From Planctomycetota bacterium (GTDB lineage: Bacteria > Planctomycetota > Planctomycetia > Planctomycetales > Planctomycetaceae), in assembly GCA_023429275.1 (NCBI GenBank), contig JAEYWB010000538.1:1-5572 (forward strand): a stretch of 5,572 nucleotides of DNA. The letters run 5' to 3'. Below are positions 1 to 5,408 of the stretch, in pieces; position 1 is the stretch's first letter, and each line of letters begins with the position of its first letter. The notes beneath the pieces are model-generated. The model had not been told where the DNA came from, searched no databases, and was given only the letters and a program-made list of their open reading frames with translations. A program made the position numbers and the translations under genes.

Positions 1-24
1 CCTGTCCCCTGTCCCCTGTTCCCC
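1..24. repeat. Short tandem heptamer run (CCTGTCC-type)
   Basis: Three consecutive 7-mers are visible at the window edge: CCTGTCC, CCTGTCC and CCTGTTC, followed by a C-run that reaches the sulfatase stop codon at 25-27. Read on the minus strand it is a GGGGACA/GGGGAACA run lying directly 3' of the sulfatase gene. The left end is cut by the window, so the copy number is unknown. It has no dyad symmetry and is therefore not a hairpin terminator. A related stretch, TGTCCCCCTGTC, sits at 5351-5362. From memory, such runs are common in intergenic DNA of planctomycetes, but this was not checked. Confidence 0.6.
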
Positions 25-1470
25 CTACTTCTCCGCCGGGGCGTCCTTCTGCAGCACGTCCGCAATCAACGTGTGGTGGCTCTGGACGATCGACTCATAC
101 TTGGGATCGCTCAGAAGGTTCGTGGTCTCCAGCGGGTCCGCCTCCATGTCGAAGAGCTGGCGGGCACCATTGGCCCATTCGACGTAGCGGAACTGTGCGG
201 TCCGGACGGCATAGCCGGGGTTCTTCCCCCGCTGCACCTGAGTGAAGGCCGCCATCTTGACCATCGATTCCGGATCCTCGATCGCCCCCTTGAGGCTGAC
301 TCCTTGAAGCGTGTCGGGCGCCTTCAGCCCGCACAGGTCCGCGAGCGTCGGGTAAAGGTCGACCAGTTCGGCCAGCGTCCTCGCTCCCTTTCCGGCCCCC
401 TTCGAGCCCGGAACCGAGATCAGCAGAGGAACACGGGAAGAGTTTTCGAACAGGCTCTGCTTCTGCCAGAGGCCGTGGTCGGCGAGGTGATACCCGTGAT
501 CGCTCATCATGACGACGATCGTCTTCTCCCGCAGTTCGAGGCGATCGAGCGCATCGAGAACCCGGCCGACCTGGGCGTCCATGAACGTCACGCTCGCCCA
601 GTAGGCCTGGATTGCCTCGCGACGCTGATCGTCGGTCATGGTCTCCTGGTCCTTCTTCGCGCTCGCATAGGCCGGAGGGGGGATCCGCTGCCGGTCCAGC
701 TCGCTGAGTTTGGGGAGCTCGATCTCGCTGATCGGGTACTTGTCGAAATAGGCCTTCGGAGCGACGTACGGCGTGTGCGGGCGGTAGAAGCCGACCGCCA
801 GAAAGAACGGCTTGTCCTTGTTGGACTCGAGAAGCCGGACCGCCTCCGCCGCCGCGATCCCGTCGGTCTGTTCGTCGTCGGTCCCTTCCGCCGCCAGCCA
901 GCTCACCGTTCCGCCGAACTGGCCCGGCGTCAGCGAGAAGATCTTCGACTCGTCTGCCCGGTCGCGTCCCTTGGGATTGAACTTGTATTCCCAGGACGGC
1001 GGGTCATCGAGGCCGTCAGTCCCGATGCCGTTCGGAACGTTGTAGTGGTAGAGCTTTCCGACACGGGCGACGAAGTAGCCGTTCTGCCGGAAGCACTGCG
1101 GCAGCGTCACATGATTCGGGACCGCCTCACGGAAGTGGGGAGACTGCGTCATGCCGGGGTTCGTCAGGACCTTCGTGGTGAAGGGGCGCAACCCCGTCAG
1201 GAAGGACGACCGGCTCGGGCTGCAGAGGGGAAACTGGCAGTAGGCCCGGTCGAACCGGACGCTCCGCGCAGCGAGCTTGTCGATATTCGGAGACTGAACC
1301 TTCGGATGGCCGTAACAATGCAGCGAGCAATTGAGGTCGTCCGCGATGAGAAACAGGACATTGAGTTTGTTTTCGGCCGCCGCAGCCAGGGCGGATCCCA
1401 ACGGACCGGCCAGCGCGAACAGCAGGCAGTTGGCCCACACCGCACGAACGAGCATCGACAGAGGACGCAT
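25..1470 (-). CDS. Secreted sulfatase, iduronate-2-sulfatase-like
   Basis: A 481-residue arylsulfatase-superfamily enzyme predicted to hydrolyse sulfate esters, most like the iduronate-2-sulfatase branch, so a uronic acid 2-sulfate in a sulfated polysaccharide is a plausible substrate (inference). Residues 1-31 form a signal peptide with a hydrophobic core and an AxA-type end, so it acts outside the cytoplasm. Visible motifs: the metal-binding DD pair at D44-D45 (IADDLN); CSPSR at C83-R87, the C-x-P-S-R signature whose cysteine becomes formylglycine; YRPHTPY with H232 and, a few residues on, K239; SDHGYHLADHG with D324-H325; and LWQK with K337. The C-terminal part (about 405-452) holds the usual QLFDMEADPLE segment. 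All expected catalytic residues are present and the length is normal. The ATG at 1470 is chosen because a signal peptide follows at once and GAGGTG lies 5 nt upstream; the frame stays open further upstream, but only over the oxidoreductase gene. Activity would require a formylglycine-generating enzyme encoded elsewhere. Confidence 0.95.
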   Translation of the reverse strand: MRPLSMLVRAVWANCLLFALAGPLGSALAAAAENKLNVLFLIADDLNCSLHCYGHPKVQSPNIDKLAARSVRFDRAYCQFPLCSPSRSSFLTGLRPFTTKVLTNPGMTQSPHFREAVPNHVTLPQCFRQNGYFVARVGKLYHYNVPNGIGTDGLDDPPSWEYKFNPKGRDRADESKIFSLTPGQFGGTVSWLAAEGTDDEQTDGIAAAEAVRLLESNKDKPFFLAVGFYRPHTPYVAPKAYFDKYPISEIELPKLSELDRQRIPPPAYASAKKDQETMTDDQRREAIQAYWASVTFMDAQVGRVLDALDRLELREKTIVVMMSDHGYHLADHGLWQKQSLFENSSRVPLLISVPGSKGAGKGARTLAELVDLYPTLADLCGLKAPDTLQGVSLKGAIEDPESMVKMAAFTQVQRGKNPGYAVRTAQFRYVEWANGARQLFDMEADPLETTNLLSDPKYESIVQSHHTLIADVLQKDAPAEK

Positions 1471-1507
1471 CGTGACACCTCGATCGCGAGCAAAAGAACT
1501 CCTCACG

Positions 1508-1536
1508 AGTGTCCCGTCCCCTCTGGAGGGCGTCAA
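1508..1536 (-). promoter_or_regulatory. Possible sigma70-type promoter of the sulfatase gene
   Basis: On the minus strand a -35-like TTGACG (1536-1531) is followed after exactly 17 nt by a -10-like GACACT (1513-1508), which keeps only the second, fourth and last consensus bases. The implied start point is near 1501, giving a leader of about 30 nt. A CCCTC/GAGGG inverted repeat (1519-1530) fills the spacer. Read by eye only; in GC-rich DNA such matches can arise by chance. If real, the sulfatase is transcribed independently of the upstream oxidoreductase. Confidence 0.35.
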
Positions 1537-1571
1537 CGAGCGCTCCGCGAATTTGGTCCGGACGGGCCAAT

Positions 1572-2711
1572 TCAGGAAGGCTGCGGGCGGGAAAGGGAGT
1601 TCTCCGGAACCCAGCGGACATCGCCGGGCCGGACCGGCTGCTGCCACTCGGCACTCGCCAGGGCTGCGAAGCAGAATTCGAGAGTCCGGAGATTGTTCCG
1701 GGCCGAGTGCGTCGGCTCCCGGCCCTCTTCGATCGCGCAAAGCAGTTCCGCCATCGCCCCCTGAAAGCCGCTCGTGAACCAGGTACCGGAAAGCTCCGGG
1801 TGACACTCCCCTTCCGGGGTGCTGAGGACGACCTGCTGCGAGCTGAGGCTCGGGCCGAATGCGTGAAGCGTCCCGCGGGATCCGCAGATCAGCGTCCGGT
1901 CGGACTGTCCGTAGGTCGTGGCGGCGTTGAAGCTGATGCGGGCCTGGACCTCGGGGCCTGACAGGATCGCCGTGGCCAGGAACGGAGGGCGAGCCGCCTG
2001 GTGCGGGGCCCGGGCGGTCGAGGCAAAGACGCTTTCGATCCGGCTCTCTCCCAGATAGCACGCGGCCATGTCGAACCAGTGGACTCCAAAGTCGTAGAGG
2101 ACGAGGTGATGAATCTCCTCGAACGGCGTCCCGGTCGTCCAGGAGTGGTCGAAAGCAAGCTGGAGATCGATGGTGGCAATCTCCCCGAGAAGGCCCGCCC
2201 GGACCGCCTCGCGGGCGAAGGAGACATGCGGCGCCCAGCGACCGTTCTGGTTGACCGCCAGCGTCCGGCCGCATTTGTCGGCGAGAGCGACGAGCCGTTC
2301 CGCCTCGTCGAGATCGACGGCGAACGGCTTTTGACTGAGGACGTGCTTTCCCGCCAGGAGGGCCGCTTCGATCGCTTCCGAGCGGACTTCTGGAGGGAGC
2401 GTGATGTCCACGACTTCGATGTCGTCCCGCTTCAGCAGCTCGCGGTAATCGACCGTGACGGCGGCGTCGGGATAGAACGCGTCGCGTCGCTGCCCGGCCC
2501 GGGCGATCGTCCGGTTCGCAATGCAGGCGACATCGAGCCCGAGGCTGCGATAGGCCCGCAGGTGGTATTCCGCGATCCCACCCGCCCCGATGAGACCGAT
2601 CCGCGGGCGATACTCCCGGGGGAGACGGACCTGCCACGGCAGGTCGGGGGCGGGGATCCGCGGAATCGAAACCTGGGGGCTCAGCCCGTAGTCCGAATCG
2701 TCGTCCGACAT
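1572..2711 (-). CDS. Gfo/Idh/MocA-family NAD(P)-dependent oxidoreductase
   Basis: A 379-residue cytosolic dehydrogenase of the Gfo/Idh/MocA family, whose members oxidise or reduce sugars, inositols and related polyols with NAD(P). After about 35 extra N-terminal residues comes the Rossmann nucleotide-binding loop GLIGAGGIAEYH (39-50). VVDITLPPEVR (100-110) ends the next strand region, and the family EKP motif appears as SQKPF (126-130), with Q127 in place of the usual Glu and K128 kept. NQNGRW (154-159) opens the C-terminal domain, and GVHWFD (209-214) carries the H-x-x-D active-site pair, H211 and D214. There is no signal peptide or Tat motif, unlike many secreted planctomycete members. The start at 2711 is preceded by GAGG 5 nt upstream; the open frame continues to 2942 but that part overlaps the thioesterase gene and looks non-coding. 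The substrate cannot be told from sequence. It lies 94 nt after the thioesterase stop and 101 nt before the sulfatase start, all on one strand, so co-transcription is possible but unproven. Confidence 0.93.
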   Translation of the reverse strand: MSDDDSDYGLSPQVSIPRIPAPDLPWQVRLPREYRPRIGLIGAGGIAEYHLRAYRSLGLDVACIANRTIARAGQRRDAFYPDAAVTVDYRELLKRDDIEVVDITLPPEVRSEAIEAALLAGKHVLSQKPFAVDLDEAERLVALADKCGRTLAVNQNGRWAPHVSFAREAVRAGLLGEIATIDLQLAFDHSWTTGTPFEEIHHLVLYDFGVHWFDMAACYLGESRIESVFASTARAPHQAARPPFLATAILSGPEVQARISFNAATTYGQSDRTLICGSRGTLHAFGPSLSSQQVVLSTPEGECHPELSGTWFTSGFQGAMAELLCAIEEGREPTHSARNNLRTLEFCFAALASAEWQQPVRPGDVRWVPENSLSRPQPS

Positions 2712-2805
2712 CGAGGCCTCGCTGATCTCGGTAGGTCCGGGATGCTCACTCGTGGCCGGCAGCGTAGCGGTTGGCCTTGGCCGCGGGCGAGCATGAGAAG
2801 GGAAC

Positions 2806-3252
2806 CTACTTCGTCCCGATCGCCACGAACTCTCCGTCCATACGGCCCGCCGGCTCTGTCTCCGATCGGACCAGGCTCGTAATGCCGATCCGGGCGCGCC
2901 CTTTTCTCCCGAGGATTCGGAGGAACCGGCTCCACGAGGCATCGTCGGGGGAGGCTGCCACCGCCTGGAAGGGACCGCTGATCGGGGCGTCGTACGTCAT
3001 CGTGTTGCGACGAATGACGAGACGGGGAGAGAGCCCCTCCTCCTTCAGCCGCGTGTAGAGAAGCGCCCACGCGGACAGGACCGCGAGAGCCGACGAACTG
3101 CCGCCGAAGACCGTTCCGCGGTGATTGATGTTGGGAAGCAGCGGCGCTTCGAGCGTGACGCCGTCCCGCGACAGCTCGACCACCCGGACCAGCATCGCTC
3201 GCGACAGCGGGATTCGATCGTGCAGATACGTTTCGAGGTCGCCGGGAGTCAT
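2806..3252 (-). CDS. Putative thioesterase, YiiD C-terminal-domain type (hotdog fold)
   Basis: A 148-residue protein matching, by eye, the stand-alone form of the putative thioesterase domain found at the C-terminus of YiiD. These are hotdog-fold proteins, probably acting on acyl-CoA or acyl-ACP; the true substrate is unknown. Family landmarks are the N-terminal LETYLHDRIPLSRAM (6-20), the characteristic LPNINHRGTVFGGS (39-52) around the hotdog helix, and the strand TYDAPISGPFQAVA (86-99). There is no signal peptide, so it is cytosolic. The ATG at 3252 is chosen because the conserved YLHDRIPLS segment starts at residue 9, although no clear Shine-Dalgarno site precedes it; the next Met (residue 20) would remove that segment. 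It is the first gene of the leftward run and diverges from the channel gene. General thioesterase function is moderately secure, physiological role not. Confidence 0.88.
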   Translation of the reverse strand: MTPGDLETYLHDRIPLSRAMLVRVVELSRDGVTLEAPLLPNINHRGTVFGGSSSALAVLSAWALLYTRLKEEGLSPRLVIRRNTMTYDAPISGPFQAVAASPDDASWSRFLRILGRKGRARIGITSLVRSETEPAGRMDGEFVAIGTK

Positions 3253-3385
3253 CTTCGGTGGGAATTACTGGGGGCGGGGATTTCCGAGCGAATGTGTCGC
3301 GGCCCCCGACGCCGGTCAAGGGCCGTGCCGGATACCCGGATCATCGGTCACGGGGCAGGTCTCGCGGCGACTTGGGCCGTCGGTG
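3253..3385. other. Intergenic part of the thioesterase/channel gap
   Basis: Together with the palindrome and a 30-bp leader before 3550 this makes up the 297-bp divergent spacer. Apart from the thioesterase promoter candidate I see no coding potential, RNA gene or further repeat. No convincing -35/-10 pair for the rightward channel gene was found. A TTGACA lies inside the palindrome at 3394-3399, but nothing at the right distance resembles a -10 box. Confidence 0.6.
3291..3319 (-). promoter_or_regulatory. Possible sigma70-type promoter of the thioesterase gene
   Basis: On the minus strand TTGACC (3319-3314) and CACATT (3296-3291) are separated by 17 nt. The predicted start is near 3284, leaving a leader of about 32 nt before the ATG at 3252. 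The -35 matches five of six consensus bases and the -10 only three of six. The geometry matches the candidates in front of the sulfatase and accA, which raises its credibility a little. Confidence 0.35.
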
Positions 3386-3519
3386 CTGGTGCTTTGACAC
3401 ACGAAGGATTTTGGGTTGCGTCCATTAGCCGGCGGGCGCTAGCCCCCGGTTCGAACCGGACGCTAGCGCGTTCCGGCTAATCTAACGAACCCCAAGTCCT
3501 GGCTGTGCCAAAACACTAG
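3386..3519. repeat. Large imperfect palindrome, REP/MITE-like hairpin element
   Basis: All arms share one axis between 3452 and 3453. By hand count 49 of 67 opposing positions are Watson-Crick pairs and three more are G-T. Blocks from the centre out are the perfect 14-bp palindrome CCGGTTCGAACCGG (3446-3459), GCGCTAGC against GCTAGCGC (3436-3443 with 3462-3469), ATTAGCCGG against CCGGCTAAT (3424-3432 with 3473-3481), GGGTT against AACCC (3413-3417 with 3488-3492), AGGA against TCCT (3405-3408 with 3497-3500), and outer CACA-type and TGG/CTA-type blocks. Mismatches are small and mostly symmetric. It lies between two divergent genes, so it cannot terminate either one, which favours a mobile or dispersed repeat. 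I see no clear target-site duplication and no encoded protein. I recall similar CGCTAGC-containing hairpins recurring in planctomycete genomes; this is unverified. Confidence 0.8.
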
Positions 3520-3536
3520 ACTCCCGCTTTCGTCCT

Positions 3537-3542
3537 GAGGAG
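3537..3542 (+). promoter_or_regulatory. Strong ribosome binding site deciding a GTG start
   Basis: GAGGAG is placed 7 nt before the GTG at 3550. It fixes the channel gene's start at this non-ATG codon and stands out because the other genes here have weak or no such sites. It lies 17 nt beyond the end of the palindrome. Confidence 0.8.
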
Positions 3543-3549
3543 ACGGCTT

Positions 3550-4176
3550 GTGGAAGAGCTCGTGTACTGGATCGGACTACTGGCCGTGGCGAGCATCGCC
3601 GCGTCGGGAGCTCTGGAAGCGGCGCGAAAGCCGGCGATCGACCTGTTCGGGGCGGTTGTCGTCGGACTCGCCGCGTCGGTCGGCGGAGGGACGCTGCGCG
3701 ATCTCCTCCTCGACCGGCCGGTGTTCTGGGCGGCAAACCAGGTCTACCTCTTCGCCGCGGTCGGTGCGGCGGGAGGAGCAAGCCTTCTGGCCCGGATCAC
3801 TTCCCTCCCCTCGCGGCTGTTCCTGGCCGCGGACGCCGTCGGACTGGCGCTCTTCACCGTCGCCGGAACCCGGCTGGCCCTGACCCACGGGACTCCATGG
3901 TTCGCCGCGTCGTTCCTGGGAGTGGTGACAGGAGCGTTCGGCGGAGTCCTTCGGGACGTCCTGTGCAACGAAGTCCCGATCGTCTTCAGCAGCGAACTGT
4001 ACGCGACCGCGGCCTGGGCCGGAGCGATCGCGCTCGTCGTGATGCAGCCGACATCGATCCCGGCGCAGTGGCAGGCCATCATCGCGGGTGGCCTGATCCT
4101 GGCCCTGCGTTTCGGAGGGGTCCGTTACGGCTGGAGACTCCCTCTGGCACGAAAGGGGGACGCGCCGGGAGACTGA
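3550..4176 (+). CDS. TRIC/UPF0126-type (YadS/YicG-like) membrane channel protein
   Basis: A 208-residue integral inner-membrane protein of the prokaryotic TRIC family (Pfam Gly_transporter, formerly UPF0126). Homologues of known structure are trimeric cation channels; a glycine transport role has also been suggested for some members, so the ion or solute here is uncertain. The family's internal duplication is plain: repeat one carries GGGTLRD (45-51) after the ALEAARKPAIDLFG stretch (21-34), and repeat two carries GGVLRD (131-136) after about 86 residues. About seven hydrophobic segments can be drawn, near 5-22, 33-45, 62-82, 90-108, 117-132, 150-165 and 174-190. The length matches the usual ~205 residues. 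The start is a GTG at 3550, supported by a strong Shine-Dalgarno GAGGAG (3537-3542) with a 7-nt spacer, the best ribosome site in the window. It is a single gene, divergent from the thioesterase and convergent with accA. Confidence 0.93.
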   Translation: MEELVYWIGLLAVASIAASGALEAARKPAIDLFGAVVVGLAASVGGGTLRDLLLDRPVFWAANQVYLFAAVGAAGGASLLARITSLPSRLFLAADAVGLALFTVAGTRLALTHGTPWFAASFLGVVTGAFGGVLRDVLCNEVPIVFSSELYATAAWAGAIALVVMQPTSIPAQWQAIIAGGLILALRFGGVRYGWRLPLARKGDAPGD

Positions 4177-4189
4177 CTCGCTCCCGCGC
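4162..4189. terminator. Possible hairpin between the convergent channel and accA genes
   Basis: GCGCCGGGAG (4162-4171) can pair with CTCCCGCGC (4181-4189) with one bulged C at 4165 and a 9-nt loop. It overlaps the channel stop codon (4174-4176) and sits in the 24-bp gap shared with the accA end. There is no T-run on either side, so it is not a classical intrinsic terminator; it could stabilise 3' ends or pause transcription from both directions. Confidence 0.3.
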
Positions 4190-4200
4190 CCCGCTCCGTC

Positions 4201-5184
4201 CTAAACTTCGGCCGGGACCGCCTCGATCTGCTCTTCGAACGCTCCGATCTTCCGGAACTTCTGGTAGCGATGCTCCAGCAGCGTGTTCTTATCCAGATGA
4301 GAGAGGTTCTTGATCGCCGTCGTGAGCGTCGCCTTGAGCGTCGCGGCCGTTCGGCGGTGATCCCGGTGAGCCCCGCCGAGAGGTTCCGGAATGATCTCGT
4401 CGATGATGCCGAACGAGAGAAGATCTTTGGGCGTAAAGCGGAGGGCGTGCGCGGCCTTGTCGGCAAATCTCGAATGCTTCCAGAGAATCCCCGCGCATCC
4501 CTCCGGGCTGATCACCGAGTAGTACGAAAACTGGAGCATCGCGATGTGGTCGCCGATGCCGATGCCGAGCGCTCCCCCGGAGCCCCCTTCCCCGATCACG
4601 ACACAGACGATCGGCGTGGAGACCCGGGACATCTCCCGGAGATTGAAGGCGATCTGGTAGGCCTGCCCCCGCTCTTCCGCCTCGATCCCGGGATACGCCC
4701 CGGCGGTGTCGATGAGGCAGACGATCGGCAGGCCGAACTTGTCCGCCATCTGCATCTTGGCGAGCGCCTTGCGATAGCCCTCCGGGTGGGCCATCCCGTA
4801 GTTGTGCTCGAGCCGCTCCTTGAGGTTTCGCCCCTTCTGCTGGGCGATCAGCATCACCCGGGCGTCGTCGAGCTTCGCGAAGCCGGTCAGGATGGCGCGA
4901 TCGTCGCCGTACGCCTTATCCCCGTGCAGTTCCACGAACTCGTCGAACACGAGCTCGATGTAGTCCGAGGCTTTCGGCCGCATGTCGTGCCGGGCGACCT
5001 GGACGACTTCCCAGGGATTCAGATTCTCGAAAACCTCCCGCTTGAGGCGCGAGATCTCGACCCGCATCTGGCGGACAGCGTCCTTCGCCGTGGCGGTCGG
5101 GTTGGCCTGGGCTTCGAGCCGTTCGAGCTGCGTTTCCAGATCGAAGATCTGTCGTTCGAACGGGAGAGGGATCGGGAGCGACAT
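4201..5184 (-). CDS. accA: Acetyl-CoA carboxylase carboxyltransferase subunit alpha
   Basis: AccA pairs with AccD to form the carboxyltransferase that moves the carboxyl group from biotinyl-AccB to acetyl-CoA, giving malonyl-CoA, the committed step of fatty acid synthesis in the cytoplasm. The 327-residue product is close to the ~319 of E. coli. The N-terminal helical region FERQIFDLETQLERLE (9-24) is followed by the crotonase-fold core: QQKGRNLKERLEHNYGM (115-131), HPEGYRKALAKM (133-144), IDTAGAYPGIEAEERGQ (158-174), the oxyanion-hole stretch GEGGSGGALG (198-207), SPEGCAGILWK (226-236) and EPLGGAHRD (267-275). All are intact. The ATG at 5184 is chosen because MSLPIPLPFE matches the family's N-terminus; the 66 in-frame codons upstream, reaching 5382, do not resemble AccA. 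The ribosome site is weak (GAAG 5 nt upstream). accD is not adjacent, as in many bacteria. The gene diverges from the VOC gene and converges on the channel gene. Confidence 0.98.
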   Translation of the reverse strand: MSLPIPLPFERQIFDLETQLERLEAQANPTATAKDAVRQMRVEISRLKREVFENLNPWEVVQVARHDMRPKASDYIELVFDEFVELHGDKAYGDDRAILTGFAKLDDARVMLIAQQKGRNLKERLEHNYGMAHPEGYRKALAKMQMADKFGLPIVCLIDTAGAYPGIEAEERGQAYQIAFNLREMSRVSTPIVCVVIGEGGSGGALGIGIGDHIAMLQFSYYSVISPEGCAGILWKHSRFADKAAHALRFTPKDLLSFGIIDEIIPEPLGGAHRDHRRTAATLKATLTTAIKNLSHLDKNTLLEHRYQKFRKIGAFEEQIEAVPAEV

Positions 5185-5219
5185 TGCGTCTTCAGTGCGA
5201 TCGAAATGCGAAAGGGAGA

Positions 5220-5248
5220 ATCGTGGCCGGTTCCGATCGACCTGTAAA
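5220..5248 (-). promoter_or_regulatory. Possible sigma70-type promoter of accA
   Basis: On the minus strand TTTACA (5248-5243) and CACGAT (5225-5220) are separated by 17 nt. The predicted start is near 5213 with a leader of about 28 nt to the ATG at 5184. The -10 is a weak match (three of six). Spacing and leader length agree with the candidates before the sulfatase and the thioesterase. Confidence 0.33.
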
Positions 5249-5298
5249 GCGGAACCCCGGGAGATTCGCACTGGCTCCGGGCGAGCGCATATCCTCGC

Positions 5299-5327
5299 TG
5301 GACCATAACTTCCGCCTTCAGGATAAT
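5299..5327 (+). promoter_or_regulatory. Possible sigma70-type promoter of the VOC gene
   Basis: TGGACC (5299-5304, four of six consensus bases) and GATAAT (5322-5327, five of six) are separated by 17 nt. This is the best -10 box in the window. The predicted start is near 5334, which leaves about 33 nt to an ATG at 5367 or 75 nt to the ATG at 5409. It would drive the VOC gene rightward, back-to-back with the accA promoter candidate in the 224-bp spacer. Confidence 0.4.
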
Positions 5328-5408
5328 CCGCCGCCGATGGGGCCCGAGCCTGTCCCCCTGTCGCACATGACTTCGTCTTCACCAGCCCCGAACGGATTCA
5401 AAGCTCAC

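Noticed and set aside
1550..1572. Hairpin at the oxidoreductase stop codon (AATT and GG/CC arms)
   Set aside because: On the transcribed strand it has an A-C mismatch, a bulge and no U-run, so a terminator call is not supported.
73..1764. 563-codon open frame on the plus strand
   Set aside because: It is antisense to the sulfatase and the oxidoreductase, its product is Arg-rich with no recognisable domain, and long antisense frames are expected opposite GC-rich codons.
1471..2637. Upstream extension of the sulfatase frame giving an 870-residue protein
   Set aside because: The extra 389 residues are Arg/Pro-rich, overlap the oxidoreductase gene in another frame, and precede an obvious signal peptide that must be N-terminal.
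2001..2882. 293-codon open frame on the plus strand
   Set aside because: Antisense shadow of the oxidoreductase, without domain motifs.
2712..2942. N-terminal extension of the oxidoreductase
   Set aside because: It overlaps the thioesterase coding region and has no resemblance to the family.
3394..3399. Perfect TTGACA -35 box upstream of the channel gene
   Set aside because: No -10-like hexamer lies 16-18 nt downstream, and it is part of the palindrome arm.
3446..3459. GGTTCGAACC resembling a tRNA T-loop
   Set aside because: It is the perfect centre of the palindrome; no acceptor, D or anticodon arms or CCA end can be built around it.
4270..5247. 325-codon open frame on the plus strand
   Set aside because: Antisense to accA, whose identity is certain; the product is an Arg/Glu/Asp/Leu-rich mirror with no motifs.
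5185..5382. 66-codon N-terminal extension of AccA
   Set aside because: The AccA family starts at MSLPIPLPFE; the extension has no resemblance to it and covers the accA promoter candidate.
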